Position numbers and translations under genes: made by a program. A DNA stretch of 60,132 nt from Veillonellaceae bacterium (GTDB taxonomy: Bacteria; Bacillota_C; Negativicutes; UBA1444): positions 1-60,132 of the forward strand of contig JAAZNU010000014.1 in assembly GCA_012798135.1 (NCBI GenBank). The letters run 5' to 3'. Shown one piece after another: positions 41,945 to 51,710 of this stretch (position 1 is the first letter of the stretch; every line of letters starts with the position of its first letter). The notes below the pieces were generated by a model. It was not told the origin of the DNA. It ran no database searches and saw only the letters and a program-made list of their open reading frames with translations.

Positions 41945-44900
41945 TTGGAAGTAATCAATAACATCGACAAGCGATTAGGCGACGATCTGCGCGCCACACT
42001 GAAACGAGACGCCAAAGTATCTGTTGCGGCGGCCTTCTTTTCCATCTACGCATACGAAGCGCTAAAAAATGAACTGGAGCGGATCAAGGAGCTTCGGTTC
42101 ATTTTCACGTCGCCAACGTTCGTTTCCGATCAGTTTCCGAAAGAAAAACGGGAGTTTTACATACCCAAGTTGAATCGGGAAAAAAACCTGTACGGGACGG
42201 AGATGGAGATTCGCCTGAAGAATGAGCTCTCGCAGAAGGCGATTGCCTACGAGTGTGCCGACTGGATTCGCAAGAAAGCAAAATTTCGTTCCAACGTCAC
42301 CAGCGGAGCCATGCAGGGATTCATTAACACTCAAACCGATGCGGAGCTGACTACCTATATGCCCGTCAATGGCTTTGCCACTGTCGACCTTGGGTATGAA
42401 CCGGGAAACGCCCTGACCAACATGGTCAACCGGTTTTCGGAGTTTCCGGTCAGCAAGACTTACCTGGACCTGTTTGATCAAATCTGGCAGGATAAAACCA
42501 AACTGGTTGACGTTACGGAGCAGGTCGTTGAGCACATCAGCTCGGTCTACAAGGAAAATCCGCCGGAGTTCATTTATTTTTTTGTCCTCTACAATATTTT
42601 CAACGAGTTCTTGGAAGACTTGTCGGAAGACATCCTGCCGAACGACGCGACCGGTTTTAAGGAATCAGAGATATGGAAGCGGCTGTACCACTTTCAAAAA
42701 GACGCGGTCATGGGTGGTATCAGCAAACTGGAGAAATATAATGGCTGCATTCTTGCCGACAGCGTCGGTCTCGGCAAGACCTTCACCGCCCTTGGCATCA
42801 TCAAATACTATGAACTGCGAAACAAGTCGGTGCTGGTGCTTTGCCCAAAGAAAATTGGCGACAACTGGCTGACTTACCGCCAGAACCTGAACAACAACAT
42901 CTTGTTCAAGGACCGGCTGCGCTATGACGTGCTATACCACACCGATCTTTCACGCACCAGTGGCACTTCGAACGGGATTCCGCTCGACAGACTCAACTGG
43001 GGAAATTACGACCTGCTGGTGATCGATGAATCGCATAATTTCCGCAACAATGAAGCCAAGCGCGGCAAGGAATCTCGGTATCAGCGGCTGATGCGGGAAG
43101 TGCTTCGCGGCGGCGTCAAGACCAAAGTGCTGATGCTGTCGGCGACTCCGGTCAACAACCGGTTCAATGATCTGCGGAATCAACTGGCGCTGGCTTATGA
43201 GGGCAACAGCGAAGAAATCAACAGAAAGCTGAAGACCGAAGAGGGCATCGATGAAATCTTTCGCAAGGCGCAGGGATGCTTTTCCGCCTGGTCCCGGCTG
43301 CCGGCGTCGGAGCGCACCACCAGCTGCTTACTGGAGATGCTGGACTTCGACTTCTTTGAGCTGCTCGACAGCCTGACGATCGCCCGGTCCCGTAAGCATA
43401 TCCTTCGCTACTACAATGCGGCGGAGATCGGTTCATTCCCCCAGCGCTTGAAACCGATATCCAAGTTCTGCGACTTAACCGACCGGCCTGATGTGGCTGG
43501 GTACAATGAAATCTTCAACGAATTGTCCCGGATCAATCTCGGCGTGTATTCCCCGCTTGATTATATATTGCCCAGTCGCATACCTATGTATGAAGCGAAG
43601 TATGACACTGTGGTCCGGGGCGGCGAGAGCCGACTCAAGCAGTCCGACAGGGAGCGCAGCCTCAAGGTGCTGATGCGGATCAACCTGCTTAAGCGCCTCG
43701 AAAGCTCGGTGGAGTCCTTCCGCCTGACGCTGGGCCGGATCATCGGCTTGGCGCAGGGCGCGCTGTTCACGCTGGATCAGTATAAGAAAACCGGACAAGC
43801 CGAAGCTGCAGGTTATGCCGACATCGAAAACATCAACCTCGACGATGACTCCTGGGCAGACGACGGGTTTAGCTTTGGCGGCGTGATCAAGGTCAACCTT
43901 GCCGATATGGACATCCTGCGCTGGCAGGAGGACCTGAGCGATGATCTGACCATTCTTCAGGGACTCATGCAGGAAATGAACAAGGTGACGCCGGAACAAG
44001 ACAAGAAGCTGTCGACGCTGAAGCAAGTGATCGAGGACAAATTGCAGAATCCCATCAATGAAGGCAATAAAAAAGTCCTGATATTTTCCGCGTTTGCCGA
44101 TACGGTCGAATACCTGTACAAACACGTCTCGGCCTTCGCAGCCGCCCGGAACCTGCATACAGGCAAAATCGTCGGCACTGACGCCAACAAGAATACGGCC
44201 GGGCTTCATAACGACCTGGTGACGCTGCTGACCTGCTTTTCACCGCGTGCCAAGGAAAAACAGCTCACCATGCCGAACGTCGCCGGCGAGCTGGACATCC
44301 TGATCGCGACCGACTGCATCTCCGAAGGCCAGAACCTTCAGGATTGCGATTATCTCATCAACTACGACATCCACTGGAACCCGGTGCGCATCATCCAGCG
44401 GTTTGGCCGGATCGACCGGATCGGGTCCGTCAATAAAGCCATCCAGTTGGTCAATTTCTGGCCAAACATGACGCTCGACGAATACATCAACCTGAAGCAG
44501 CGGGTCGAGAATCGCATGGTGATCATGGACATGACGGCAACCGGCGAAGACAACGTGCTGTCCAACGAGTCGAGCGACCTCGAATATCGCAAACAGCAGT
44601 TGTCGCGGCTGCAGGAAGAGGTCGTCGACCTTGACGACATGAACACCGGCGTGTCGATTACCGATCTCGGCCTAAATGATTTTCGCATGGATCTCGTCAA
44701 CTACATGAAGGACAACGGCAATATGGACAAAGTACCGTTTGGTCTGCATGCGGTCGTATCGGCGGACCCGGATAAAGGAGCCAGTCCCGGCATCGTGTTC
44801 GTACTGCGTAATGTCAACCAGGCAGTGAACCGGAACAACCAGAACCGGCTGCATCCATTCTATCTTGTCTACATCGGCGGCGATGGCGATATTTTGTCCC

Positions 44901-45211
44901 ATCACCTCGACGTGAAACGGACGCTGGATTTTTTGCGTTCGGTGTGCAGGGGACAGGCGCAGCCGATTCGCGAAGCCTGTGAAGCGTTTAACCGCAGGAC
45001 GCAGGACGGCAGGGACATGAACGAGTGCTCGCAGCTTCTGGAATCGACGATCCGAGCGATTGTCGACTTGAAAGAGGAGAGCGACCTCGACAGCCTGTTC
45101 ACCGCAGGCGGTACGTCGGCGCTGCTTGACACGGTGCGCGGCCTCGAAGACTTTGAACTGATTGCCTTTGTGGTGGTGGAAGGCGGAGATAACCATGCTG
45201 GGCCTGCCTGA
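41945..45211 (+). CDS. SNF2-like helicase with N-terminal PLD-like domain, defence block gene 1
   Basis: 1088 aa. The first ~110 residues (VSVAAAFFSIYAYEALKNEL, KELRFIFTSPTFVSD) have the fold pattern of phospholipase-D-like N-terminal domains of large helicases, without a visible HxK motif. Walker A ADSVGLGKT is near 271, DESH box LLVIDESHNFRN near 360 and motif III VLMLSATPVNN. The second lobe has IATDCISEGQNLQDCDYLINYDIHWNP and QRFGRIDRIGS (motif VI). The start is TTG 41945 with GGGAG upstream. It overlaps the next gene by 17 bp. The arrangement helicase, DUF4391-like, Mod, Res is seen around some type III restriction systems. Confidence 0.88.
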   Translation: MEVINNIDKRLGDDLRATLKRDAKVSVAAAFFSIYAYEALKNELERIKELRFIFTSPTFVSDQFPKEKREFYIPKLNREKNLYGTEMEIRLKNELSQKAIAYECADWIRKKAKFRSNVTSGAMQGFINTQTDAELTTYMPVNGFATVDLGYEPGNALTNMVNRFSEFPVSKTYLDLFDQIWQDKTKLVDVTEQVVEHISSVYKENPPEFIYFFVLYNIFNEFLEDLSEDILPNDATGFKESEIWKRLYHFQKDAVMGGISKLEKYNGCILADSVGLGKTFTALGIIKYYELRNKSVLVLCPKKIGDNWLTYRQNLNNNILFKDRLRYDVLYHTDLSRTSGTSNGIPLDRLNWGNYDLLVIDESHNFRNNEAKRGKESRYQRLMREVLRGGVKTKVLMLSATPVNNRFNDLRNQLALAYEGNSEEINRKLKTEEGIDEIFRKAQGCFSAWSRLPASERTTSCLLEMLDFDFFELLDSLTIARSRKHILRYYNAAEIGSFPQRLKPISKFCDLTDRPDVAGYNEIFNELSRINLGVYSPLDYILPSRIPMYEAKYDTVVRGGESRLKQSDRERSLKVLMRINLLKRLESSVESFRLTLGRIIGLAQGALFTLDQYKKTGQAEAAGYADIENINLDDDSWADDGFSFGGVIKVNLADMDILRWQEDLSDDLTILQGLMQEMNKVTPEQDKKLSTLKQVIEDKLQNPINEGNKKVLIFSAFADTVEYLYKHVSAFAAARNLHTGKIVGTDANKNTAGLHNDLVTLLTCFSPRAKEKQLTMPNVAGELDILIATDCISEGQNLQDCDYLINYDIHWNPVRIIQRFGRIDRIGSVNKAIQLVNFWPNMTLDEYINLKQRVENRMVIMDMTATGEDNVLSNESSDLEYRKQQLSRLQEEVVDLDDMNTGVSITDLGLNDFRMDLVNYMKDNGNMDKVPFGLHAVVSADPDKGASPGIVFVLRNVNQAVNRNNQNRLHPFYLVYIGGDGDILSHHLDVKRTLDFLRSVCRGQAQPIREACEAFNRRTQDGRDMNECSQLLESTIRAIVDLKEESDLDSLFTAGGTSALLDTVRGLEDFELIAFVVVEGGDNHAGPA

Positions 45212-45842
45212 GCGGACCCTTTACAACCGCAAGATTCCCAAAAACAAGTTTTATGAGAAACTGGCTGCCAACAGCCGAATCAAGGAACTGTTTGTCGAGC
45301 AGATCGACAGCATTGTCTGGAAGCACAAGCTGTCGCGGGAGACGACAAACCTGGAGCCAACCGAAGCGGTACAGGAGGTCCAGGTGTTCGAAATTCATCT
45401 GCGGCAGCGGGAGCTGAATCAGGAACTACTTGAGAAGATCGACCGGGCGGTGCCCTACCCGATTCTGCATCTGCTTCGCTATGGTGATGAAGCCAAGCTG
45501 ATGATCGCCTACAAGGAGCGGCATACGACCAACGAGAACCGCAGCGTCGTTCAGGCGTACTATCAGTCGGACTGGCAACCATTAAGTCAGTTCACGTTAA
45601 ATATATTGCAGGGACTCACGCTGGAAGCCGTGTACGAAAACCTTGTCCGTCACCTGATGCCAAGCGGCGAGGAAGCGGCGACGGATCTACAGGCTGCTGT
45701 AGAACGTCAACAGGCACGGCAGCGCCTCGAACGCGAGTGTGCGCGGCTGGAAGCAAAGATACGAAGCGAAGTACAGTTCGACAAGAAAGTCGAGATGAAT
45801 CTGCGGCTGCGGCAGTTGCAACGGCAGCTTGAGACTGAATAA
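45195..45842 (+). CDS. DUF4391-like protein, defence block gene 2
   Basis: 215 aa beginning MLGLPERTLYNRKIPKNKFYE, with IKELFVEQIDSIVWKHKLS, PYPILHLLRYGDEAKLMIAYKE and a C-terminal coiled coil. The start and the placement between a PLD/SNF2 helicase and type III Mod fit the DUF4391 family; its biochemical role is not established. ATG 45195 overlaps the helicase gene by 17 bp and has GGCGGAGA upstream, so translation is coupled. A partner of the helicase is likely. Confidence 0.78.
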   Translation: MLGLPERTLYNRKIPKNKFYEKLAANSRIKELFVEQIDSIVWKHKLSRETTNLEPTEAVQEVQVFEIHLRQRELNQELLEKIDRAVPYPILHLLRYGDEAKLMIAYKERHTTNENRSVVQAYYQSDWQPLSQFTLNILQGLTLEAVYENLVRHLMPSGEEAATDLQAAVERQQARQRLERECARLEAKIRSEVQFDKKVEMNLRLRQLQRQLETE

Positions 45843-45868
45843 TAGGAAATCGAACGGAGGGACCTTAC

Positions 45869-47743
45869 GTGGAAAAAGTGAACCTTACTTCCCCGGACCT
45901 GGTGCAAAAGAACATCGAAGCCATCGCGGCGGCGTTCCCCAATGTGATCACCGAAGTGAAAGACTCTCAGGGGAATTTGCAGCGGGCAGTGGACTTTGAT
46001 TTGCTGAGGCAGGAGCTGTCCGCCGTACTGGTGGAGGGCGACAAGGAACGTTATCAGCTGACCTGGCCGGGCAAGCGGCAGGCGATCCTGCAGGCGAACG
46101 CGCCGATCAACAAAACGCTCCGCCCGGTGAAAGACGACAGCGTGGACTGGGATACCACGCAGAATGTCTACATTGAAGGCGATAACCTGGAAGCGTTGAA
46201 ACTGCTTCAGGAGTCATATTTGAACAAGGTCAAGTGCATCTACATCGATCCGCCTTACAACACCGGCAAGGACTTTATCTACAAGGACGACTTCCGTCAG
46301 AGCACGGAGGAATACTTGCAGGATTCCGGGCAAGTGGACGAGCAAGGCAACCGCCTGTTCCAAAATAATGAGTCGAATGGCCGGTTCCACAGCGATTGGC
46401 TGACAATGATGTATCCTCGACTTAAGCTCGCACGGAACTTGCTTAAGGATGACGGTGTTCTTTTCATCAGTGTTGACGATAATGAACTTGATGGATTAAA
46501 AAAGATGTGTGACGAGGTTTTTGGATCTAGCAACTTCCGTAATACAATTCTTACCCGCCGAAGAGTTAAAAGCCTTAACTCACAGTTCGCGAGTAACGGC
46601 CTATATAGTTTGAATGTAGGTTTTGAATATATTTTAGTTTACGCAAAAAGTTCTGCATTTCTCATGAAAGCTTTACGGATGAAGAAGGACAAAGTCCCGA
46701 CCCAAGGTAGGTGGGATGTTTTTTGGAGTAACGCAGATCGGCCGACAATGAGATATGACATATTGGGTTTTACGCCTGAAACAGGTCAATGGCGTAATTC
46801 CAAAGAAAAAGCTGATAAAGCTGTCGCAAACTATCAGAAATACGAAGCCGAATTTGAGAGCAAGATGACTCTTGAGGATTATTCAGAGATTGCTGGAGTC
46901 ACCGAGTTTATCCGACGAATTCCAAACGGTGTGGGAAAAAATGGAGGAGTTCAGCATTGGATTGCTCCATCGGATACTTCGTTGCGTACAAGCAATTGGA
47001 CTGACATTGAAGTGTCTCAAATAGGCAAAGAAATAGATTTGCCGTTTGATAATCCCAAGAGCAAGGCATTGATAATGGAACTGGTCAAACTAACTGACTT
47101 AAACAATGATATCATTCTCGACTTCTTTTCCGGTTCCGCAACAACTGCCCACGCCGTGATGCAACTAAACGCTGAAGACGGCGGCAACCGCCAGTACATC
47201 ATGGTTCAGCTTCCTGAAGCCACGGCAGAGGACTCCGAAGCCTATAAAGCCGGATACAAGAACATCTGCGAGATCGGCAAAGAACGCATTCGCCGCGCCG
47301 CCAAGAAGATCCAAGAAGAGACAAATGCCGACATCGACTATGGCTTCCGCGTGTTCCGGGTCGACACAGGCAACGTGAAGGACGTTTACCACAGCCCGCA
47401 GGAACTGCATCAGGATATGTTCAGCGACCTGACGGACAACATCAAGGCGGACCGTAGCGGAGAAGACCTCCTGATTCAAGTTATGCTGGCCTGCGGACTC
47501 CCCTTGTCGCTGCCGATGCAAACCAAAGAGGTCATGGGGCAACCGGTGTATTATGTGGCGGAGAATTCGCTTGTTGCCTGCTTTGCAGAGGAAGTGCCGG
47601 AAGAACTGGTGCGGCTGATTGCCAAGGACAAACCGCTGCGGGTAGTGTTCAGGGATAGCTCGTTCGCCAGCGATGCAGCCCGGATCAACGTTGAAGAGAT
47701 ATTCAAGGCGCTGTCACCTTCCACTGAGATCAAGGTTCTGTAG
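45869..47743 (+). CDS. mod: Type III restriction-modification methyltransferase (Mod)
   Basis: 624 aa. Catalytic motif IV DPPYNTGKDFIY near 127 precedes the SAM motif I FFSGSATTAHAV near 417, the beta-class order of type III Mod and N6-adenine methyltransferases. The target-recognition domain lies between them. The DNA for this middle part is much poorer in GC than its flanks. The start is GTG 45869 with GGAGG 8 bases upstream. It methylates one strand of an asymmetric site; the recognition site cannot be read from the sequence. It is followed by Res with no significant gap. Confidence 0.95.
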   Translation: MEKVNLTSPDLVQKNIEAIAAAFPNVITEVKDSQGNLQRAVDFDLLRQELSAVLVEGDKERYQLTWPGKRQAILQANAPINKTLRPVKDDSVDWDTTQNVYIEGDNLEALKLLQESYLNKVKCIYIDPPYNTGKDFIYKDDFRQSTEEYLQDSGQVDEQGNRLFQNNESNGRFHSDWLTMMYPRLKLARNLLKDDGVLFISVDDNELDGLKKMCDEVFGSSNFRNTILTRRRVKSLNSQFASNGLYSLNVGFEYILVYAKSSAFLMKALRMKKDKVPTQGRWDVFWSNADRPTMRYDILGFTPETGQWRNSKEKADKAVANYQKYEAEFESKMTLEDYSEIAGVTEFIRRIPNGVGKNGGVQHWIAPSDTSLRTSNWTDIEVSQIGKEIDLPFDNPKSKALIMELVKLTDLNNDIILDFFSGSATTAHAVMQLNAEDGGNRQYIMVQLPEATAEDSEAYKAGYKNICEIGKERIRRAAKKIQEETNADIDYGFRVFRVDTGNVKDVYHSPQELHQDMFSDLTDNIKADRSGEDLLIQVMLACGLPLSLPMQTKEVMGQPVYYVAENSLVACFAEEVPEELVRLIAKDKPLRVVFRDSSFASDAARINVEEIFKALSPSTEIKVL

Positions 47744-47755
47744 GCGGTGATGGCG

Positions 47756-50700
47756 ATGAAGCTCAAGTTTAAGAAGCAACCGTTCCAGCAGGATGCGGTG
47801 TTGTCGGTGGTCGACTGTTTTGCCGGTCAGCCCAACGACGTCGCCCGGTTCATGCTGGACAAGGCGGTCGACACTGCAGACAAACAGCAAATGACGCTGC
47901 TTGCTGAATCGGAATTTTCGATGGACATCGGCTTTCGCAACAAAGAAATCAAACTGGTGGATGGCGAAGTGCTCGCCAACATCCGCGCCGTGCAGCATCG
48001 GGGCGGTCTGGTGCCATCGAACAAGCTGGAAGGCAAGTACAATCTGACCATCGAAATGGAGACAGGCACCGGCAAGACGTACACCTACATCAAGACCATG
48101 TTTGAGCTGAGCCGCCGCTACGGCTGGAATAAGTTCATTGTGGTCGTGCCGTCGGTTGCGATTCGGGAAGGTGTGCACAAAGCGTTCCAGATGACCGAAG
48201 ACCACTTCATGGAGGAGTACGGCAAAAAGATTCGCTATTTCATCTACAACTCCAAGCAGCTTCACAACATCGACAGCTTTGCTGCTGATGCAGGCATCAA
48301 CGCCATGATTATCAATTCCCAAGCATTCAATGCACGCGGCAAGGATGCGCGGCGTATCCGCATGGAGCTGGACGAATTTCAGTCCCGCATGCCGATCGAG
48401 GTTCTGGCGCAGACCCGACCCATCATGATCATCGACGAACCGCAGTCAGTCGAAGGTGAAAAAACCAAGGAAGGACTCAAAGACTTCAACCCGTTGTTCA
48501 CGCTGCGTTATTCGGCAACGCACCGGGCCGGGCAGGAATACAATAAGGTGTATCGCCTCGATGCACTGGACGCCTACAACAAGAAGCTGGTCAAGAAGAT
48601 TATCGTCAAGGGGATTACCGTCAAAGGTTCGACCAGTACAGAAGGCTACCTGTATCTTGACAGCGTGGAGATCAGCCCGGACCATGCCCCGGTAGCGCGG
48701 ATCGAATTTGAAACACGGACCGGCGGCGGAATCAAGCGGACCATCCGCAAGCTGTCGGCAGGCGACGACCTGTATCAGCTGTCGGGTCAGCTGGAGCAGT
48801 ACAAGGGATACCGCATCGCCGAGATTGACGGTACAAGAAACGAAGTCCGGTTTGCCAACGCGTTGACGCTGGCGGCGGGAGAACTGCGCGGCGATGTCAA
48901 CGAACTGAACTACCGGCGCATTCAAATCCGGGAGACGATCGCGTCGCACCTGGAGAAGGAACGCGAGCTTTACGGTCGCGGCATCAAGGTGCTGTCGCTG
49001 TTCTTTATCGACGAAGTGGCGAAGTACCGGCTATACGACAAAGGCGGCGAGGCTTTGTCCGGTGACTATGCAACCCTGTTTGAAGAAGAATATAAGCAAG
49101 CGGTCAAAACCGCCGTCACCTTGTTCGACGACGCTTCCTACATCAAGTACCTCAACGGCATTGCTGCCCAAGAAACCCACAAGGGTTACTTCTCGATCGA
49201 TAAAAACAAACGGTTTATCGACGGCAAAGCGTCCGGCGACAAGGAATCCGACGACGTGGACGCCTATGACCTGATCATGCGGGACAAGGAGAAGCTGCTC
49301 AGCTTCGCCGAACCCACCCGGTTCATCTTCTCGCACTCTGCGCTGCGGGAAGGCTGGGACAATCCCAACGTGTTTCAGATTTGCACGCTCAAGCACAGCG
49401 ACTCGACCGTAAGGAAGCGGCAGGAAGTCGGGCGCGGCCTGCGCCTTTGCGTTGATCAGGCCGGAAACCGGATCGACGCCGATACTCCGGGCGTGGACGT
49501 GCACGAGATCAATCAGTTGACGGTTGTTGCCAGCGAATCCTACGATACATTCGCTAAGCAGTTGCAGAGCGAGATTGCCGAAGCGCTGTCCGACCGACCG
49601 AAGCAGGCGGACGTTGCCTTCTTCATGAACAAGGCGGTCAAGAACGCTAAGGGGCAGGTTCTGGTGCTGGCAGCGCCGCAGGCAACCAAACTGTATCAAT
49701 CGTTCGTCAAGAAGGACTATGTTGATGAGAACAACAATCTGACGCCGACCTACTTTGAGGCGGTGAAGGCCGGTTCGGTCGCTTTGCCGGAGGAGTTTAA
49801 CGAGCACAAGGAAGCGATCCTGGAATTGGTCGCAACAGTCTACTCTCCGGTCAAGACCGCCGGTATGGTGGAAGACGGGCGCAAAGGGAACATCAGGGAG
49901 CTCAATCCCAACAGCAACTTCAAACGCAAGGAGTTTCAGGAGCTATGGCAGAGAATCAACCGCAAGTCTGCTTATACCGTTCAGTTTGATTCGGCGGAGC
50001 TGGTGGAGAAATGCGTTGCGGCGCTGGACGCGAAGCTGACGGTGCCGGATGTACAGTTCACCGTCACAACCGGGGCGCTGGATTCCATCGAGTCGAAAGA
50101 GCAATTGCGGCAGGGAAACGCCTTCCATGAAGAGAGCAGCAGTAGCAAGTATGTGACGACACTGGCCACGGCCAGCATCCGCTATGACTTGGTCGGCAAG
50201 CTGATGGAAGAAACACGGCTGACCCGCAAAACGACGGCGATGATCCTGCAACAGGTCAAGCCGCTAACGTTCGCCCAGTTCCGCAAGAACCCGGAAGAGT
50301 TTATTCTGCGGGCAGGCAAGATCATCAACGAAGAGAAGGCGGCGACCGTCATCCAGAGCATTGCCTACAACCTCATTGAAGGTTCGTTCGACAGCGGCAT
50401 CTTTACGATCAACAGCCTGAACGCAACGCTCGGACAGACGGCCCATCCCTTGAAGAAGCATATCTATGACTATCTTGTCACCGATTCCAATGTAGAAAAA
50501 ACTTTCGCCGGCAAGCTCGACATCAGCGACGACGTTTGCGTGTTCGCCAAACTGCCGCGCAAGTTCTTCATTCCGACGCCGGTCGGCGACTACAACCCGG
50601 ACTGGGCGATCGTGTTCAAGGACCAGGACGTGAAGTACGTGTATTTCATTGCCGAGACCAAGGGCAGCATGAGCTCGATGGAATTGCGCGAAATTGAAAA

Positions 50701-50809
50701 GGCGAAGATCCACTGCGCGAAACAGCACTTCGCCAAACTGAGCGACAGCCGCTTCCGCTATGATGTGGTTAACGGCTACGACACGCTGATGGAGATTGTG
50801 AAAGGATAA
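47756..50809 (+). CDS. res: Type III restriction-modification endonuclease/helicase (Res)
   Basis: About 1017 aa. The helicase part has Walker A METGTGKTYTY near 101, the typical DEPQ box IIDEPQSVEG near 227, SATHRAGQEYNKVYRLDALDAYN-like spacing, and REGWDNPNVFQICTL with KRQEVGRGLRL (motifs V and VI). The C-terminal PD-(D/E)XK nuclease reads NPDWAIVF near 947 and AETKGS near 966, so it looks active. ATG 47756 begins MKLKFKKQPFQ, the conserved start; GTG 47747 is the alternative. Res works only with Mod, cleaving DNA that has two unmethylated sites in opposite orientation. Confidence 0.94.
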   Translation: MKLKFKKQPFQQDAVLSVVDCFAGQPNDVARFMLDKAVDTADKQQMTLLAESEFSMDIGFRNKEIKLVDGEVLANIRAVQHRGGLVPSNKLEGKYNLTIEMETGTGKTYTYIKTMFELSRRYGWNKFIVVVPSVAIREGVHKAFQMTEDHFMEEYGKKIRYFIYNSKQLHNIDSFAADAGINAMIINSQAFNARGKDARRIRMELDEFQSRMPIEVLAQTRPIMIIDEPQSVEGEKTKEGLKDFNPLFTLRYSATHRAGQEYNKVYRLDALDAYNKKLVKKIIVKGITVKGSTSTEGYLYLDSVEISPDHAPVARIEFETRTGGGIKRTIRKLSAGDDLYQLSGQLEQYKGYRIAEIDGTRNEVRFANALTLAAGELRGDVNELNYRRIQIRETIASHLEKERELYGRGIKVLSLFFIDEVAKYRLYDKGGEALSGDYATLFEEEYKQAVKTAVTLFDDASYIKYLNGIAAQETHKGYFSIDKNKRFIDGKASGDKESDDVDAYDLIMRDKEKLLSFAEPTRFIFSHSALREGWDNPNVFQICTLKHSDSTVRKRQEVGRGLRLCVDQAGNRIDADTPGVDVHEINQLTVVASESYDTFAKQLQSEIAEALSDRPKQADVAFFMNKAVKNAKGQVLVLAAPQATKLYQSFVKKDYVDENNNLTPTYFEAVKAGSVALPEEFNEHKEAILELVATVYSPVKTAGMVEDGRKGNIRELNPNSNFKRKEFQELWQRINRKSAYTVQFDSAELVEKCVAALDAKLTVPDVQFTVTTGALDSIESKEQLRQGNAFHEESSSSKYVTTLATASIRYDLVGKLMEETRLTRKTTAMILQQVKPLTFAQFRKNPEEFILRAGKIINEEKAATVIQSIAYNLIEGSFDSGIFTINSLNATLGQTAHPLKKHIYDYLVTDSNVEKTFAGKLDISDDVCVFAKLPRKFFIPTPVGDYNPDWAIVFKDQDVKYVYFIAETKGSMSSMELREIEKAKIHCAKQHFAKLSDSRFRYDVVNGYDTLMEIVKG

Positions 50810-50814
50810 CTTCA

Positions 50815-51666
50815 ATGTTGAGAAAATCGGATAGAGTATTCTTGAGCAATATTGGCCAAATGGCCTATATGAATCGGGCTGCGGCGGTTATTGCGCTGAA
50901 AAATGCAGGTGCGCGTTGCCACGAGACTGCCATTAAACTTCACATGAATGTTGAAAAAATGTCCGAAGACAAAGCAAGTGCAGCAGCAACAGAGAGAGGC
51001 ACCGCCCCGTTGCTTCAGCAGGCAATGGCTGTACGGATATTTGCCGAAGCTGTTGGCGGATTTGAAGATTTGGGGTCGCTTTGTGAAGCAATCCGGCAAA
51101 GGCACACAAAAAGCATGTTCGATTTTTACGGAAACAGTGAACGCGAACACAATGTGTTCTTCGAGGCAGTTCAATCAATGGCAGAAGCCGAGGAATTAGC
51201 AAGGTATTTGCTTTTGCCGTGGACCGATGATCTCACAGGCCGGTTATCATCAGACGAAATTGGCCTACTCCAGAAGCAATATGAAATTTGTTTTCGGCAA
51301 ATCAAAGCAGCGGGCGACCTGTTTCTAAAATATGGGGAAACCCTACCAGGCAAGCCTGACTCCAGTCAACATTGTTTTGTTATATATGAAATTGTTGAAG
51401 CCGGCAAGAGTCCGAGAAAAGCAGGAATCATGATCAAAGCGTACAACAAGATCAAGCATCGCTTTTTGGTTTTTGACGATCCAGATGAACTGCTTCAAAG
51501 CTTAACGGATGAGGAAATTTCGACGGAATATAGTGTTTTGCCGATAGCATTGAATGATAAGGATATTGAACAGTATGAGACGATCACTTTTGGCATTTCG
51601 CAATGTATGGAACGGCTTGCTGCGTTGACGCTTGGCTTGGATGAAGCTGAAATTGAGTTAATGTAG
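50815..51666 (+). CDS. Protein of unknown function, 283 aa, defence block gene 5
   Basis: Starts MLRKSDRVFLSNIGQMAYMN, 5 bp after Res, so it is co-transcribed. It is mostly helical. KAYNKIKHRF near 210 resembles the RX(4-6)H or NxIKHR-like motif of HEPN-type helical domains, which bind or cut RNA, but the evidence is weak. DIEQYETITFGISQ near the C-terminus may form another helix. No signal peptide or membrane segment. Family not recognised. Its place between Res and a RecD-like protein suggests a part in the same defence system. Confidence 0.72.
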   Translation: MLRKSDRVFLSNIGQMAYMNRAAAVIALKNAGARCHETAIKLHMNVEKMSEDKASAAATERGTAPLLQQAMAVRIFAEAVGGFEDLGSLCEAIRQRHTKSMFDFYGNSEREHNVFFEAVQSMAEAEELARYLLLPWTDDLTGRLSSDEIGLLQKQYEICFRQIKAAGDLFLKYGETLPGKPDSSQHCFVIYEIVEAGKSPRKAGIMIKAYNKIKHRFLVFDDPDELLQSLTDEEISTEYSVLPIALNDKDIEQYETITFGISQCMERLAALTLGLDEAEIELM

Positions 51667-51710
51667 CTCGTTAGAGACAAAATGGATTAGTTGGCGATGG
51701 GGGTGATACC

